DNA from: Agarophyton chilense | Taxonomy: Eukaryota > Rhodophyta > Florideophyceae > Gracilariales > Gracilariaceae | Direction of reading: 5' to 3' | Length of the DNA: 64,000 nucleotides | NCBI GenBank assembly: GCA_030374765.1 | Contig: JARGXX010000068.1 | Coordinates: 1 to 64,000, forward strand | Shown here: in pieces, positions 43,359 to 56,753 of the stretch | Layout of the letters: every line of letters starts with the position of its first letter | Numbering within the stretch: position 1 is the stretch's first letter | Notes under the pieces: generated by a model | The model's input: the letters and a program-made list of their open reading frames with translations, nothing else | Database searches by the model: none | Told to the model about the DNA's origin: nothing | Translations under genes and position numbers: made by a program

Positions 43359-45418
43359 ATGTCGTCCAAAGACCGTCCGAGGACGCGGAGTCAAACCGGT
43401 GCACCGGAACCATCGCAACCATCCCGTATCCCGGTCCGTTCACGGTCTCATACCGGTGGATCGACTGGCGTGCCAGGTGGAAGGACCTCGAGACCTCCTG
43501 TCTCTGATTCGACACCCCCAGCAAGTGGAGCAGGACCGGCGTCTGCCGCCGCTCAGATGCTCTCCCCTGCTAGGGATGTCACTCTCCATCCCAGCTTTGC
43601 GGCTGTGGAAGAGCAACTCCGCTCTATGCGGGAAGCTCAAGTCATCCTTGCAAAGGGGTTCGATTCTCTTCGCAAGAAGGTGGATGACACTGCTACGCAG
43701 GATTTTTCTGAGGACCTCCGTGTCCTCCGTGCGGATGTGAACTCGATTCAAGAGTCCTTTGGTGGACCCTCAGCTTTTGTCAAGGACGTCGCAGACAAGT
43801 TTTCGCGCGTTCGAAGCCGTCTTGAGACGTTGGAACAAACCCTGATGTCGGGGGATGATCCGGCGGAGCCGGTTGCAGTATCCCACAATGGAAATAAGGA
43901 AGAGAACCACCAGGCTCGAAGGAAGCGAAGAAACACGGATCCCGAACCATCGGATTCCTCATCCTCGGAGTCCGACTCTTCCGATTCATCGGTGAAAGTA
44001 GCTCGCCGTGAGCGTTCCTCACGCTCTAAGCGGTCAACAGCCACCCATGGTGTGATCCGCGCCCGGACGAAGGGAAGGAAGCACACAGGTTTGAAGGAGC
44101 TGAAACCGACCAATTCGCTCTTTAAGAAGCTTTTATCATACGGGTACTACCGTTTGGAGGACTCCTCTTTGGATCGTACACCCCGTGGTACGGGAAGAGT
44201 GAAGGACTGCATTAAGCGAATGCAGCTCTCACTTCGCAACCAGTTGTTTTCTGGAGAAGACCCAATATTGATGTTAGATTTCTTGGCACGCTTTGTCGCG
44301 GAAGCTGACATCCTTGGAATGAACGAGGGACAGGCCTACATTGCCTTACCGTACTTCTTAAGTGGGCTTGCAGAAGACCAGTATCACTCTGTCAGAGGTT
44401 CATCATGCGCGTCTGAAGGAAAGGTAACATGCTGGCCCGAAGCAGTTCAGTACTTCTTGAGGTCATATGCTACTAACTCCGCCATTCAGCAGGCTATACT
44501 CGCCCTGCGGGACACTCGCCAACGTCCAAGGCGAGTCGGAAACCGATTATTCGTCGCGCCTTCACAAGGCCTTTCACCTCTGTGGCAATGTATACCCCGC
44601 TGAAGAGCGTTGTATCATGTTTGTCGATGGTTGGGACCCGGAGATCCGCACTCTTGTTGCTCGACGTCGAGAAAATAGACCTAAAGCCACGTATTTGGAA
44701 CTAGTGCAGTTCGCTCGTGCAGAAGGTGAAGCTCTGCGCGCACGCACTCCTGGCGCCAGGGTTACGTCTGCAAAAGCGTTGATGTTACAACAGGGTACCC
44801 CGTCAGCTTCGATGATCGACGAGCAGGCCTCTCGAAAGGATTATGATAACGTGCAGCTAGCCCGTAGCGACGTTCATTCCATCCCGACAACGGAGTTACC
44901 CTCAACCTTGGACGAGTCACAATACGTGATTGAGGATGATTCGCTACTCTGCGGATAATGGTCGCCTCCGTGCGCCATGCGTCCCACACGAGAGTGGTAA
45001 TGTCCGTTTTTCGCCTTCTGGTTGGAGAGATACCCGCCCAGCGGTGAAGTTCGCCGAGCCTCGCCACCTAACACTGGCTTCTGGTCTGATTTGTCATCTC
45101 TGCTACAAACCAGGCCATACTTCTCCACAATGTGTGTTGTCTCTCCGGGAATGGGCACAAGTCGTAGCCAGTTACGAGGCCCTATACCCGGAGGACGAAG
45201 AAGCTGTCCCGATTGCATTGTATTTCCGTGCTCTAACGGATGTTCCAAGTCACGTGTCGCTTCCCCGAGCTCGGGTCGTACCCGCTCCAGATTCTCGTGT
45301 CACCGACGTGGTCGATCACCGCACCGCTTCTGCGGTACCTTCTGGACCTGATGCCCAGGCGTTTCTTGCTCAACGCCCTGAGCAGCCGCCTCCGGCGGAG
45401 CAGGCCAAGAAAAAGTAA
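43359..45418 (+). pseudogene. Chromovirus gag with frameshifts
   Basis: ATG at 43359. An N-terminal Ser/Pro-rich region and an acidic Ser-rich stretch precede a capsid-like domain (LLSYGYYRLEDSS through FLSGLAEDQYH). The frame shifts near 44522 (continuing with GESETDYSSRLHKAFH) and near 44945, after which a CCHC zinc knuckle appears (CHLCYKPGHTSPQC). It ends at TAA 45416-45418 after AKKK. The next frame (pol) is in -1 register at an A-rich site, a plausible natural gag-pol frameshift. Confidence 0.8.
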
Positions 45419-45420
45419 AT

Positions 45421-48400
45421 GTGGAAGTCTCCTCTCAAGGAGAGGCGCCCTCAGAGTCGAGGTCGACGGCGCCCGAGACGTCCAAGCCTCGCTCCCCGGT
45501 CAAAATCCTTTCAAGGAAAGAGGCCGTCATTGACGTGAATTCGGAACACTTTAGTGTTCTGCGTCGTCCGTGGAAACTTGTTTCCCATAACCGGTTCCCG
45601 GATAGAGTTCTGGTGATGGCCAAGAGAAACTACAAGGTCTATGCTGACCTCGGCCTTTCACCCCTGTTTATGGTGCGACACCATAGCGTCTTAGACACCG
45701 GTGCCGGTCCGAACTTTGTCGTGGAGGAAGTGTTACAGCCTGCTTTCCAGTCTAGGATCCGCCGCGACCACGTCCCGGAGGTCGCTGACGCGAACAACAA
45801 ACTGTTGGATATGGTGGGGTTCATAGAACTGGTAGTCTGCGTTGGCGCTCGCGTGGTGAAACTCGAGTTTGCCGTATGTCGGAAGTTAGCCGCCCCAGTC
45901 ATCTTGGGTTGCGACTTTTGCAACCGCTTCGTCGAAGCGATCTTCCCCCGCCAAATGCGTGTCGAGAAGGAGGATGGATCGTCCACTCCGATCGTTCGTC
46001 GTCCGCTCAGGCGTGCCACGAAAAAGCACGTCCCGCTACCGGCAGCACAGGAACCTGGACCGGATAACCGTGAATCTAATAAGCTCCGTGTCGCAGCGTC
46101 GTTGTGCGTCTCGCCTGAGTCCCAAATGATGGTGAAAGTAACCTCCCGTCAACACGGACTCCGGGTCTTACAACCATTGTCGCCACTGTATGACAAGCGC
46201 AGCCTCGCAATTGCGAATGGAATCGTCCATGTGGAGCCAATTAAACCGTTTCACGTGCTGTTCGCCAATCTAGGGACAGCAGCCCAGTATCTGGTGAAGA
46301 ACCAAGTGATAGGGTCCGTCATGCCGCACCCCATCGCTATGGTGCCGGCAAAGCTGACCGCAGCTGACGTTCTCGGACTCGTTCACTCTAAGGAGGGAAA
46401 CAGCGTGGAACGCGTTTCATCGCCGGTACCCGGGGTTCAACCTGTAAAATCAGGGACGCAGCCCGTCTCATCGAGTGGTGACCGCCCCGATCCAGTCCAA
46501 GAACTCGAGGACCTGGATCTCAGCCACGTCCCGGAGTCATACCGCCATTGATTGCGAGAACTTTTAAGGGACTTCACCATTATATGGGACGGCTCCCTTG
46601 GTGAGATTGCCACTACGGAACACGGGATTGATTTGCTACCGGACACCCGACCCATCTCTCAGCACCCATACCGTGCCGGACCCGCCGCACGCCCGGAGGA
46701 AAAGGCACAAGTGGATAAAATGCTTCGAGCAGGAGTCATTGAACCGGCTCAGTCGCCGTGGGCTTCTCCAGTAGTACTGGCTCCAAAGCAGGATGGTTCC
46801 TGGAGGCTTTGCGTCGACTACCGTCGGTTGAATGACGTCACCGTCAAGGACGTGTATCCAATCCCAAAAATGGACGAGTACAATGACTGGCTTGGCACGG
46901 CCACCGTCTTAACAACCCTGGACGCCAATTGGGGATACTGGCAAGTTCCGATAAGGAAGAAAGACCAGGACAAAACCGCTTTCGCGTGTCACTCCGGTCT
47001 CTACCGTTTCGAATGGATGCCTTATGGTCTTACCAACGCCCCCGCCACTTTCCAGAAAGCCATTGACATCTTATTTGCCCGCTTCAAAGGACGAACCTTC
47101 CTGGTCTACCTGGATGACATAATGGTCTTCTCAGATAATCTGAAGAAACATCTCACTCATGTGAGGGATACAATTACCACGCTTCGAGATGCGGTTGTCA
47201 CTCTTAAGTTGAAGAAATGTGACTTCTTGACGGACCCAGTGAAGTATCTTGGCCATGTTATCCGTCCAGGACGTGTTACAATCGAGGAGACTAATGTTAT
47301 GTCACTCAAAGAGGCTAAAGAACCGCGGACGCAAACCGAGCTTCGTTCCTTTCTGGGACTCGCAAACGTCTACCGACGATTCATCCTTCACTTTGCGGAC
47401 AAGGCTGCACCGTTAAACGCGCTTTTGCGGAAAGACCAACCACAAAAACTGGACCCCTCAACCCCCGTTCAAACGGAATCTTTCACCTTTCTTAAGGATT
47501 CTGTCGTCTCCGCCCCGATCTTTTCGTTGCCCAAGCCTGGAAGGCCCTTCACCGTAGATACGGACGCCAGCGACTACCGAGCAGGTTGCACACTGTTTCA
47601 AACTGCACCCAATGGGGAAAGACGCCCCGTAGGGTACTGGTTCCGATCGCTCAACGTCCACAAGAAAAATTACTCCGTCTCGGAGAAGGAATGCCTTGCA
47701 GTAGGTGGGCATTACAAACGTTGCGCCCCTATCTCATAGGTAATCATTTCACCGTTTTTACGGACCACGCATCACTTCGATGGCTACTCTTCATCTCGGA
47801 GCCTTTAGGCCGCTTGATGCGTTGGCGTCTCCGTATAGCGGAATTTGACTTTGACGTGAAGTACCGAAATGGATCGTGCAACACCCAAGCCGATGCTCTC
47901 TCCCGCCTGGTCACTACTGGCGAAGCACTACCCGTCAGAGACGATGAAATACCCTGCTTTGCAGTGTATGGCGACGACGATACCATCGAGGACGAGGAAC
48001 GAGACACGGACTCTTCAGATTCTGGTTCCAAATTGGACGTCTTTCTTCTCTCGGAAGATTCCGAGAAACCCTTCCCAGGGAACTTCGTGCCTATTACTGC
48101 AGAGGAGATGATACGGGAGCAATTCGCTGACCCGTTCTGCGCGAAGGTCCGCGCTCAACTCAATGGAGGAGGTACTCTCCCCTTTCAGGTGAATGACGCT
48201 GGATACCTTGTAAGGACCGTCGGATCGCACCCACAAATCGTGGTACCACAAAACCTCCAGTCGACAGTATTGCGGTTGTCGCACTACTCCAACCTGAGTG
48301 GCCACGTCGGGGGACGGAAACTTTACCTCACCCTACGCCGTAACTTCTACTGGCCTGCCATGGCAGTGGACTGCTACGCAACGGTGCGGTTTTGTACCGA

Positions 48401-49154
48401 TTGCGCTCGGAACCGTGTCAAACTCCGCCGTCATGCGACGAAGTTGAAGCTTTTTCCAGCTCGCGCTCCATTGGATTTTGTGGCCATTGATATACTCAGT
48501 CCCTTCCTTAACACTAAGCGGAATTTCAAGTTCTTACTCGTAATTACGGATCGCTTCTCAAAGCTAGTCCGGACCGTACCGTTACGGAAGATCTCCGCTA
48601 TGAGCGTGGCTCAAGCCTTCGTCCTACACTGGGTCTTCGTCTACGGTCCACCGGTCAACCTCCTCTCCGATAACGGGAGACAGTTCGCCTCTCGTTTCTT
48701 CGAGGATGTTTGTCGCATCTTGGACATTAAGAACCTGTTCAGGACCACTTACCACCCCCAAACTAATGGGCAGGCCGAACGGTTCAACCGGACATTACTT
48801 GCGACACTCCGTTCATACGTTGCAGACTACCCCAAAGATTGGGACTTGTTCACTGATGCGCTCACCTTTGCGTACAATACGCAGGTGCACAGGACAACTG
48901 GATTAACGCCCTTCGAGCTGGTACTGTCCCGTACCCCACCGCCCGTTGCGCTGGAACCACAGCCCACGCTGGATACCTTTCAGTCGCCGACTGCTTACCG
49001 CGAAGCGTGGAAAACTTGGCTCACGAAGCTCGTTCCCGCCGCACGGCGTTCAATGGGCCGAGCCCAGGCCACTTACAAGCGTGACTTTGATATCAAAGCC
49101 CCTCGCTCGCCGCCACGTCTCGCCCCCGATGGTTATGTATTCATCGGCAAGTAG
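45421..49154 (+). pseudogene. Chromovirus pol: protease, RT, RNase H, integrase
   Basis: Protease motif VLDTGAGPNFV with LGCDFCNRF. A TGA at 46549-46551 interrupts it before the RT, where the family usually has Trp. RT: SPVVLAPKQDGSWRLCVDYR, LTTLDANWGYWQ, MPYGLTNAPATFQ and catalytic YLDDIMVF. RNase H: VDTDASDYRAG and NYSVSEKECLAV, then a frameshift near 47703 and FTDHASLRWL. Integrase: HHCC zinc finger (HYSNLSGH, FCTDCARN), DFVAIDILS, LLSDNGRQF and TYHPQTNGQAERFNR. TAG at 49152-49154. Confidence 0.88.
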
Positions 49155-50522
49155 TATTGGAACCCTGAGAAGGAGAAACGCCACAAGCTGTCACCCGTTG
49201 CCGACGGCCCCTTTCGGGTTATTTCGGTGGCCTCCGACACTGTCGTTGTTGACCTCGCTGGTAATCACGAACGCATCTCCCGCGATCGCGTGGTATCGAC
49301 TCCACCGCCGTTAACATCTCAACCTACTGGAGTGACTGCTCCCGTTGAAACGGATTCATCGACCCCCTTACCACAGGTCAACCCGCGTCCCTACGCGTTC
49401 CCACACCCATCTCGGGGTTTGTCTGACCTTCCACTACCGGCGGCGCCCAACCCGCAAGGAATAGTGTCGCGCATTCGTCGCTCCTCCCCAGTCCACCCGA
49501 CGGACACTAACCCCGATGCATCGTCTAGGGAGGGGGAGGCGCCCGCCAGCCGTGGTAATCCGGTCGATACCGTCACTGGAAACGCCGCACCGTCGCGTGT
49601 CATTCTTCGACCATCAGGGGTGCCTGATACCGACGTCCTGCACGATTCGAGGCAGTCGCTATCCAAGCCTCGGACTGCAGCTGTGGATAACCCCACCAAC
49701 ACTCGCTGAGGTGTCACCACACGTGCAACACGGAATGCAAATGCGCTAGACGCACCGGATCCTGATACAGTACGAGTGAACGATGCACCGCCAAGTACCC
49801 CGCACAGGGAGGTGGATACATCCACGGCGCCGTCGACGGACAGCCAGCCATTGGAACCCTCACGTGACTACACGGAACCTCGCCGTGGGACAGAGAGGTG
49901 CGACAATGCGCCACCGCCCCAGCGAATCTCACCGCCGAAGCGAGGTTCACCGCGCCGATTAGCGGAACGACCACGCGGGTTACCCGCCGGTGTGGGCCCT
50001 CCAACCGGAGTGGGAAGCGCCGAAACAAGCCCGGCACTTGGGGAAGATGAACCGCCGAAGTCGGGTCGTCATTCTAGTCCGCGGAGGACTGCCTCGCGCG
50101 CTACACGGTCCGACCGAAGCGAAGCCGCCCCACGCGTGATCACTTCGGTACCCTCTTGCTCAGGACGGGTACCACCCGGAAATAGCGACACCGTCATACG
50201 GGATGGCCGGGAATTGTACCGACAAGAGTTCGTGGTCAGACGCATTTTGGAGCACTCCTACCACCCAAAGGGGTATATACAATACTTGGTGCGTTTGTAC
50301 GGGTACGGCCCCGAATGGGGTTCAGACGAACCGATAGAGCACCTACCTCGGTCAAAGGTGGTACAGTATCATAGTCGTACGGTCAGGGCTTTTGCCGGCT
50401 ACCATAGACCGAGCCCAAGTGGGATAAGAAGACACCCGATGGGAAGAAAGGAACAGAAGATCTGGATAAGGACTATTGGAAGAAGGAGAAGATGCACAGA
50501 AGACCTGGAGAAGGACACTTAG
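49155..50522 (+). pseudogene. Chromovirus integrase tail (GPY/F-like) and chromodomain
   Basis: Continuing in the same frame after the TAG: a GPY/F-like module (SPVADGPFRVISVASDTVVV), a long Pro/Ser/Thr-rich spacer with a TGA at 49707-49709, and at about 50222-50375 a chromodomain-like segment (FVVRRILEHS, YIQYLVRLYGYGPEWGSDEP). Chromodomains target such elements to marked chromatin. The frame ends at 50522. Confidence 0.75.
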
Positions 50523-50639
50523 AAGAAGTGGAAGAGAAGAAAGAAAACAAATACGTCATATACGGAAGCAGTTTACTATTTTCAAAGTTGCTGCACACAC
50601 TACCGCACAGCGGGATATACTAAGCATGATCAAAAGAAA

Positions 50640-52295
50640 TTAGTTGGAAGAACCCGGATTGCCGTGCGCGCCAACCAAATCGCTAGCGGAGTTACTCCCG
50701 CCGGTCAGGCGTGCCACGAGGGCGTCTCTCATCGTACCGATGTCGCCGCTCGCCGCTTGCGCGTTCAGTCCAACACCCCAAAGGAACTGGGAGATCACGA
50801 CCGCCTCTCGGCGTATGGGAACCTCGAAAACTTCCGGTTCGTCCGGCAACGCCGCTGCCACTGGATCGACCACTGCACCTGCGTGAGTTGCTCCCTGCGC
50901 CGGCTGCGCCGTAGTATCGGCACCATCGGGGTCTCCCACGTCGTCCATGACCTCGTCGCCACGGTATTCGCCCTCCTCCTCCGGGAGATCATCACCGCTA
51001 TAGGCGTAGTAGAAGTCATCCGAGTTGACAAACCCCACGGGGTGCCCGTATGGTATGCCTCGCGGAGCCATCCGGAGTGCCGACGCCTCCGCCTCGGAGA
51101 GCTCTTGCTGCTCCCGTGTGTTAAAGAAGATGAAATCTTCCGCCAACGGCGTGCGACGTCCCGGAGACCTATCAGCCCCACCGGCTTCTTGACCACGGCC
51201 GCTCTGCCGGACAGGCACGAGAGCCCAGTCGACACGCCCAATGATGCCGATGAGCTCCTGAGCTTCATCAGCGTTATTAACACCTACAAGATGGAGTTGA
51301 AGGTCCAGCTGCCGGATGTAACCACGCAAACGCGGAGGAAGATACCACAGTCGATACTGGTCGTAGGCTTCGCACAAGATGTACGCCGCGGCGCCGACCG
51401 CCCATTCGGTTAGGACCACGGACCATAAGCCGGAGTGCGGATCCTCGGTGAGGTACGAGCCCAGATAGGAGACGACTGGAGGCAACGTTGCGTAACACCC
51501 CCGGCACACCTCGACGGAGGACCACCACCCAGGCAGGGGAACGTATCGTCCGAACTGATAGAAGGGACTAATCCGGTTTATCTCCGTATTCTGATAAGGG
51601 ACAAAGAACCCAAAGCGGGATCTGCCCCGAGGCTCCTTGCGGATGAAGATCTGTAACCACCGATATCGGGACTCACAACGAAGGTGACGGAACTCGGCAC
51701 GGATGATCGGACGGACCTAGAAGATCGCTTCTTGACGCGCTCGCGGTTGACCGCGCCATGCGTAAGTTTCCAACGCCGCAAGGCGGTCACAATAGCCGAT
51801 CTCACCCTGCGTCCGGTACATCCGCAGGTCGAAGCCGAATTCGTCGGGGATGGGGTATTGACAGTTCGCCCATTTGATCAGTGAATAGCCGATGCGGACA
51901 AATACGCAATGCGCCTCCTCCGCCGACTCGCGCCTTCGCTGCAGAATCGCGTGAACGGGAACCGCCACACGGCGTCGCCAATCTCACGAGATGGTGATCA
52001 AAGCCGGCAGCTCGCCCCCAGGGAGACGCGCATTGCCATCAGCATACGATGCCACGAGTACTTCGTCGAAGACCGCTGTCAGATGGAACCATCGACCTCT
52101 CCGGAGAATCGCCGCATGTTGCCCGACGAGTTCGTCGTAAGTGGGCCAGATGTCCTCCACAGGAGTGATGTGGCTTGAAGCTTCAACGGGACCCCGGGAT
52201 CGGCTCGACGCGGTTGACGAAGCACTCCCTCGCGCAGGCGGAGCCAAATGGGAACCGGACAAATAACACCGGCGGGGATTGTTACCACCGTTCAT
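50640..52295 (-). pseudogene. Antisense ORF (about 550 codons) inside the chromovirus
   Basis: A minus-strand frame from ATG at 52293-52295 (in-frame TAA just upstream) to TAG at 50640. It is continuous in one register over 1656 bp and broken only by TGA at 51984-51986 and TAG at 51717-51719. The product is not recognised. The middle is Trp/Tyr/Arg-rich and protein-like (e.g. WSSVEVCRGCYATLPPVVSY), the C-terminal part acidic, with one weak hydrophobic stretch. Antisense ORFs between pol and the 3' LTR are known in some plant gypsy elements. Confidence 0.6.
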
Positions 52296-52520
52296 CGGGA
52301 GTACTGGTCGCCGGGGTATCGGGATTTAATCGCTAGAGGTTGGTGTGCGATGCAGAAGCGCGCTCGGAGTTCGAGGAGTGGTTACCGCGTTGGTGCGTTT
52401 GTCGTTCGGTTGTGCAGCTCTGCCTTCGACAGTCGAGTGGTCGCTGGACGCGTTACGCGGCTCGCTCTTATACCGGTTGGACCGTTGCCTCCCCGCCATG
52501 TCGACGGCGTGTTCGTCACC

Positions 52521-52534
52521 TAAGGAGGGGGATA
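52521..52534 (+). promoter_or_regulatory. Polypurine tract
   Basis: AAGGAGGGGGATA directly before the 3' LTR (TGAAGG). It primes plus-strand DNA synthesis in LTR elements. Confidence 0.75.
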
Positions 52535-53422
52535 TGAAGGACAATGCCATTCAAGGGGGTTTCTTCCCAGGACTTAGATATTTCGCTAGCTTGAGGACTA
52601 GCTTGGTCTATGACAAGCTATACCGCTATTGCGTGCCGACGACCGGTTAGGACCGGAAGTGCACACTGGTGGAACACGTGGACTGCACGGATGCCGACGC
52701 TCGAGTGCGAGGCGTGCCACACGTGGCCCGGATTGTACCTAATGGTTAGTATTATTTAGTATTTTTTAGTATTTATTTAGCTACGCTATCGCTATTTAGT
52801 GTCCATTTTTCGGGCCCGCGCCCAGTGTCAGGGGCCGCGCGCCACACTACTTAAAATGTTGAGCACTGCTCCCCAATAAACACCCTCTTGGGAGATACCA
52901 AGGAGGAAGTCTTGGCTCTGAACTTTTCGCCTTCGGCGCGTCTTCACCGCATACTGCGTGAGCGCCCGTTGCACGTTAGTTCATCCACCCTTCTGTCGAC
53001 CAGAGTGCTACCACCACCGTGGGTTCATATTTAATCGCCGACACTTGTCTTAGTCTCGCCCCTGTACAGGGTTTCGCCACCGTTTTCCTCTTTTTCTCCT
53101 TTTTGGCTCTCGTGAGTGGCCGCCTCACTCACCCCGCTCGTCCCCCTCATACGAGTGTTTCCTCGTTTCTTTTCCGAAAACCGCCGTGATACCGCTCCGC
53201 CTAGGATTGGTCACACCCCGGGCTGTGCCCTGCTCACTTAAACACTCTAGGTATATCCCGCCGGATTGGCCTCGGTCTTACAGCCCACTCTGTCGTGCCT
53301 TTCCAGAGTGGCTCTGTTTCTGTGCTCCGTTGGGACGCGTCTCCTCCGCATGAGGCGTGTCTCTCAAGATAGGAAGATCCCGAACATCTTCGTGGTGTCT
53401 TCGCTCCAAGCGTTGTCCTACA
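52535..53422 (+). repeat. 3' LTR of the chromovirus (888 bp)
   Basis: Starts TGAAGGACAATGCC and ends GCGTTGTCCTACA, aligned along its length with 42306-43193 and of the same length. An AATAAA lies near 52875. Confidence 0.9.
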
Positions 53423-54580
53423 TATTTCAGTAACCAACCAACCACGAGGGTTAACCTAGTTAATAAATATTCATGTTTCCTTTTAATGTTTCTTATAGAA
53501 ATAGTTTAAGTCCTTTACAAAATAAATTGATAATCAATGTTCTTTTTTCTACAGAAAGTACCCGAAAATTGTAATTCTGATAAATCCTTTGCAATTTCTT
53601 AAGGGAAAAGAAAGTAAGGTTGGAATGTTCAATAACTCCGTTTTTAGTTTTAGAGTGAATCACAGTTTCTCAACATTGTTTCGATCTTTTTAGAATCAAC
53701 ACGATAAGTATGATATTCCTGATGTGCGCTTATTCTTTTTTTTGAAGATTTGAAAAGCTAGAAAAATTAACCAGTACCAGAACAATTGCGTCTATAAAAT
53801 TGTATTCAAAATCTGATATACTTTATAATTTACTTTCAATCTTTCTACAAACCATCTTTAAGAATGCCATCTAGTGACTTCAGGTGATCTCTACACCTAT
53901 TGAAAGTTTTAATTTTAATCGACATAAAGGATTATTTCCTCTTTATTCAGTATCGTACCAAAAGTTTTATTTCTTCATACTTTTTGAGCATTTTGGGAAT
54001 AAAGATTTGTTTAAAATTTTCAAGAATAAGAATAATGTTTATTTAATTCTAAATTTTCTCTTTTATTATTGTACTGTAATAATAAAACATTTTTGTTAGT
54101 ATCTGGTTTATTAGCTGATAAAAACATATTCCATAATACTTGAATGCAGAGCAATAACATAATAGGTTTTCAACCATTTAGAATGTGCAATGCTTAAAAG
54201 ATCACGTTTTAGAGCTCTTGGGTGCTTTCAATTCTAAAAGATTAGATGTACTGATATTTTTGAGAACAACTCCTCAAAATCTTGGACACATTTGGTTATA
54301 CAGTCGTACAAACGTTTAAAAGCCGTTAAAGAATAAATGTACATCATAATATGTAGAAAAAAACAAATGCGAAAATAAGACTACTTTTACTGCGAGAATT
54401 TTAATAACACTCTGCGTTGTCGTTTTTGCTCAAATAACTCTGCCTGAGAAATTTGAAGACCTAGATGACTAACCAAAAAAAAATTTGTTCACGAAGTTTG
54501 TCTCCCAGTTCTACAAGACTGAAAACGCAGTTTAATAATCAATATTACATATTAAAACCCCAAAAATTCTGTTTCGGTTC
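53423..54580. other. AT-rich island
   Basis: An abrupt drop in GC content right after the LTR end, lasting about 1.1 kb, with many homopolymer runs. The longest frame (53884-54099, 71 codons, Phe/Ile/Asn/Lys-rich) is what AT-rich DNA gives by chance. It may be an organelle-derived insert, a relic shaped by mutation, or spacer. Confidence 0.6.
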
Positions 54581-56753
54581 TATGTGTAACGACTCGCACT
54601 GCGGCGGCTGTAAATTTGTTCGCAAATGCGACTGCGCAGCCCGATCTCTTTGAATGCGGTTTCAAGTGATTGCCAGCAAGCATATTCGGCTGCGCAGCCC
54701 GACCTGCGTGAATTGGGGTTCAAATGATTGCAAGTACACGCGAAGTGCATCACTTTGTTCTCGGTCCATTCAAGTAGGCTGAATTTACTCATCAGCGCTA
54801 ATATTTGTCTCACATAGTTTACATTGAGGCAACCAAGGGAGTAATCATTCTCCTGGCCTTCTAAATGCGCATTCTGTTGAGAAGACCGTGGAAATTTGAG
54901 TCGTTCGCTACCTATAAAGAGGCAGCACCGCCGGGGGTCGAGGCAACTATCATAGTAGCAGCGAGACACCTCCCCGACCAACAAACCGCGCACTGTTTAG
55001 CCAACCTTTCGCCATCCTCGCCAAACCTTCTCTCCACCCCGGCTTCTTTCCTCTCTCTGCGCACCGACTCATTGTTGACTCGTGTCACCACAGTATTTAC
55101 TTTTTACCGGGAGAGTACTTGTGATCTCACATTGAGTATGTGGGAAATGACTACTGGAACTCGTCAAGCTGCTGGTCGCCGCACGGCAGGCCAAGAGACC
55201 ACGAATGATACTGTGCGTCAAACCATTGTCAAGACCATTGAGGCGCCTCGACTCGAAGGCATCCAGACTATTGACTTTGTTGATTTCAAACGCAATTGTG
55301 AGGTGTACAGCCCCCGCGTGGCTGAGAAAAATTCCGCTGCCATTGTCAAGATACCTTTGACTTCGCTCCATAACTCCATCGAGAAGAAAATGCTGGAGAT
55401 GTTCGTTCTTGCTGACTGGATACCCGCTTCATCGCTCGATGACATGACGTAGGAAATGTTGCAAACGTTTGTCGATGCAAGGTCTTACTTTGAGACGCAG
55501 GAGTATAACCTCTGCCGTATCGAAGAAGAGATTGTTCGACTTGAAGCTTGAAAGAGCCGCCCGCAAGAGGACCTTGGAATCCCAGGTGTGGGATCTTTTC
55601 TTGAAGTACGGCACTGTACTCGGGTACCTTGGCTACGACAAGTTCAAAGAGAACCACCCGAAGCTGGCTGTGAAGCACATTCTCCGTTGTGTCGCCCATC
55701 CCTTTGTGAAGAAGGGCATGATCATGTTCATTGAAACGAGGAAGAAAGAAGAGTTTGAAAAGCATTTCATGAATTTCACCAACTCTTGCGTAACAGGCGG
55801 CCAAAATTGAATATCACAATAGCCCCAAGCGTTTAAAGCCATCCAAATCCAAGATGGAGGCGTTTCAAGAGGACAATTGTCAGCCCCTCCCGGCGCTTCT
55901 TGTCGACCACCGCCGTGACGCAGATCACCGGGCTGTGGACAAGGAAGCCACGTGGGTCTCTGACGACCCGCCGCCTAGACCTGGCGGTATGAAGGCGCTC
56001 GCGCTAGCTCCGGAATACTTGAACCCGAAGTGCAAGGGTAAAAGCTTCGTCAACGACTGTCCGACTACCTCGAGTGATGAAGAGAAGAAGTTCAAGGCTG
56101 AGTACATGGAACGAAAACGCATCCATCAAGAGAACGCTGCACGTGGGGATAATGTTATTGGAAAGTTGACCTCTGATTGAGTTCGAAAGAACTCTTCGAT
56201 ATTTTCTGAATCATTCTTTGACGCCGTCCGGGTGCTGGCAATCGCAGACACGGGTGCAGCCGCGAAATTCATCTCTCGAGTGACTCTGGAGAACATCCGT
56301 GCTGCAGATGTGCACCTGTCAGCAAAGGATCTCAAGAAGCCGATGACTTTCCGGAACGGTGGCAATTCTTCCGTCCCTTTGACAAGCGATCGCGCGATGC
56401 AAGCCAACGTCAGACTTGGCATCCACCACGGAGCAAACTTCATGCTTTGCGGCATCAAGTGGCTGATCTGTGAGGACATCTCTGACTTCGTCTACATCGA
56501 CCGACATGTTATGTCCTCGCTGGGCCTGAACAACCAAGAGATACTCGCCGCAGCGTGTGGCCGTTTACAGGGAGAAGTAGAGGTTCCTTCATCGCTGACA
56601 AAGGACGGCAATCAGGATGATGCTCTCGCCAACAGGCTTTCCCAACCGGCTCTTCACGGCATGCTGCGTGGTAGGGGCTATGATCTGGGCAGCACGTACC
56701 ACAGCTTTGGGGTACAAAGTATGATTGGTTGGACATCGCAGATGCGTACATAG
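54581..56753 (+). mobile_element. Incomplete gypsy-like element 1 (possible leader, gag, protease)
   Basis: A possible LTR or leader (from about 54581, with a 58-bp imperfect duplication at 54632 and 54690) precedes gag at 55138 (MWEMTTGTRQAAGRRTAG). Gag continues through a TAG at 55450 and a frameshift (55469-55810 frame). A third frame (55854-56180) has KCKGKSFVNDC, a damaged zinc knuckle. The protease at 56232-56753 has IADTGAAAKFI. No RT follows. Related in layout to element 2. Confidence 0.65.

Larger units (their letters stand above)
42306..53422 (+). mobile_element. Ty3/gypsy chromovirus with chromodomain and antisense ORF
   Basis: About 11.1 kb between two 888-bp LTRs. Order: LTR, possible primer site at 43197, gag (43359-45418), protease-RT-RNase H-integrase-chromodomain (45421-50522), a 2-kb extra region with a long antisense frame (50640-52295), polypurine tract (52521-52534), LTR. 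The coding part has several frameshifts and stops, so it is not autonomous. The flanks do not match as a target duplication (CGTTC on the left, TATTT on the right). Confidence 0.9.

Noticed and set aside
53884..54099. 71-codon frame in the AT-rich island
   Set aside because: Phe/Ile/Asn/Lys-rich content expected by chance in AT-rich DNA; no motif or context.
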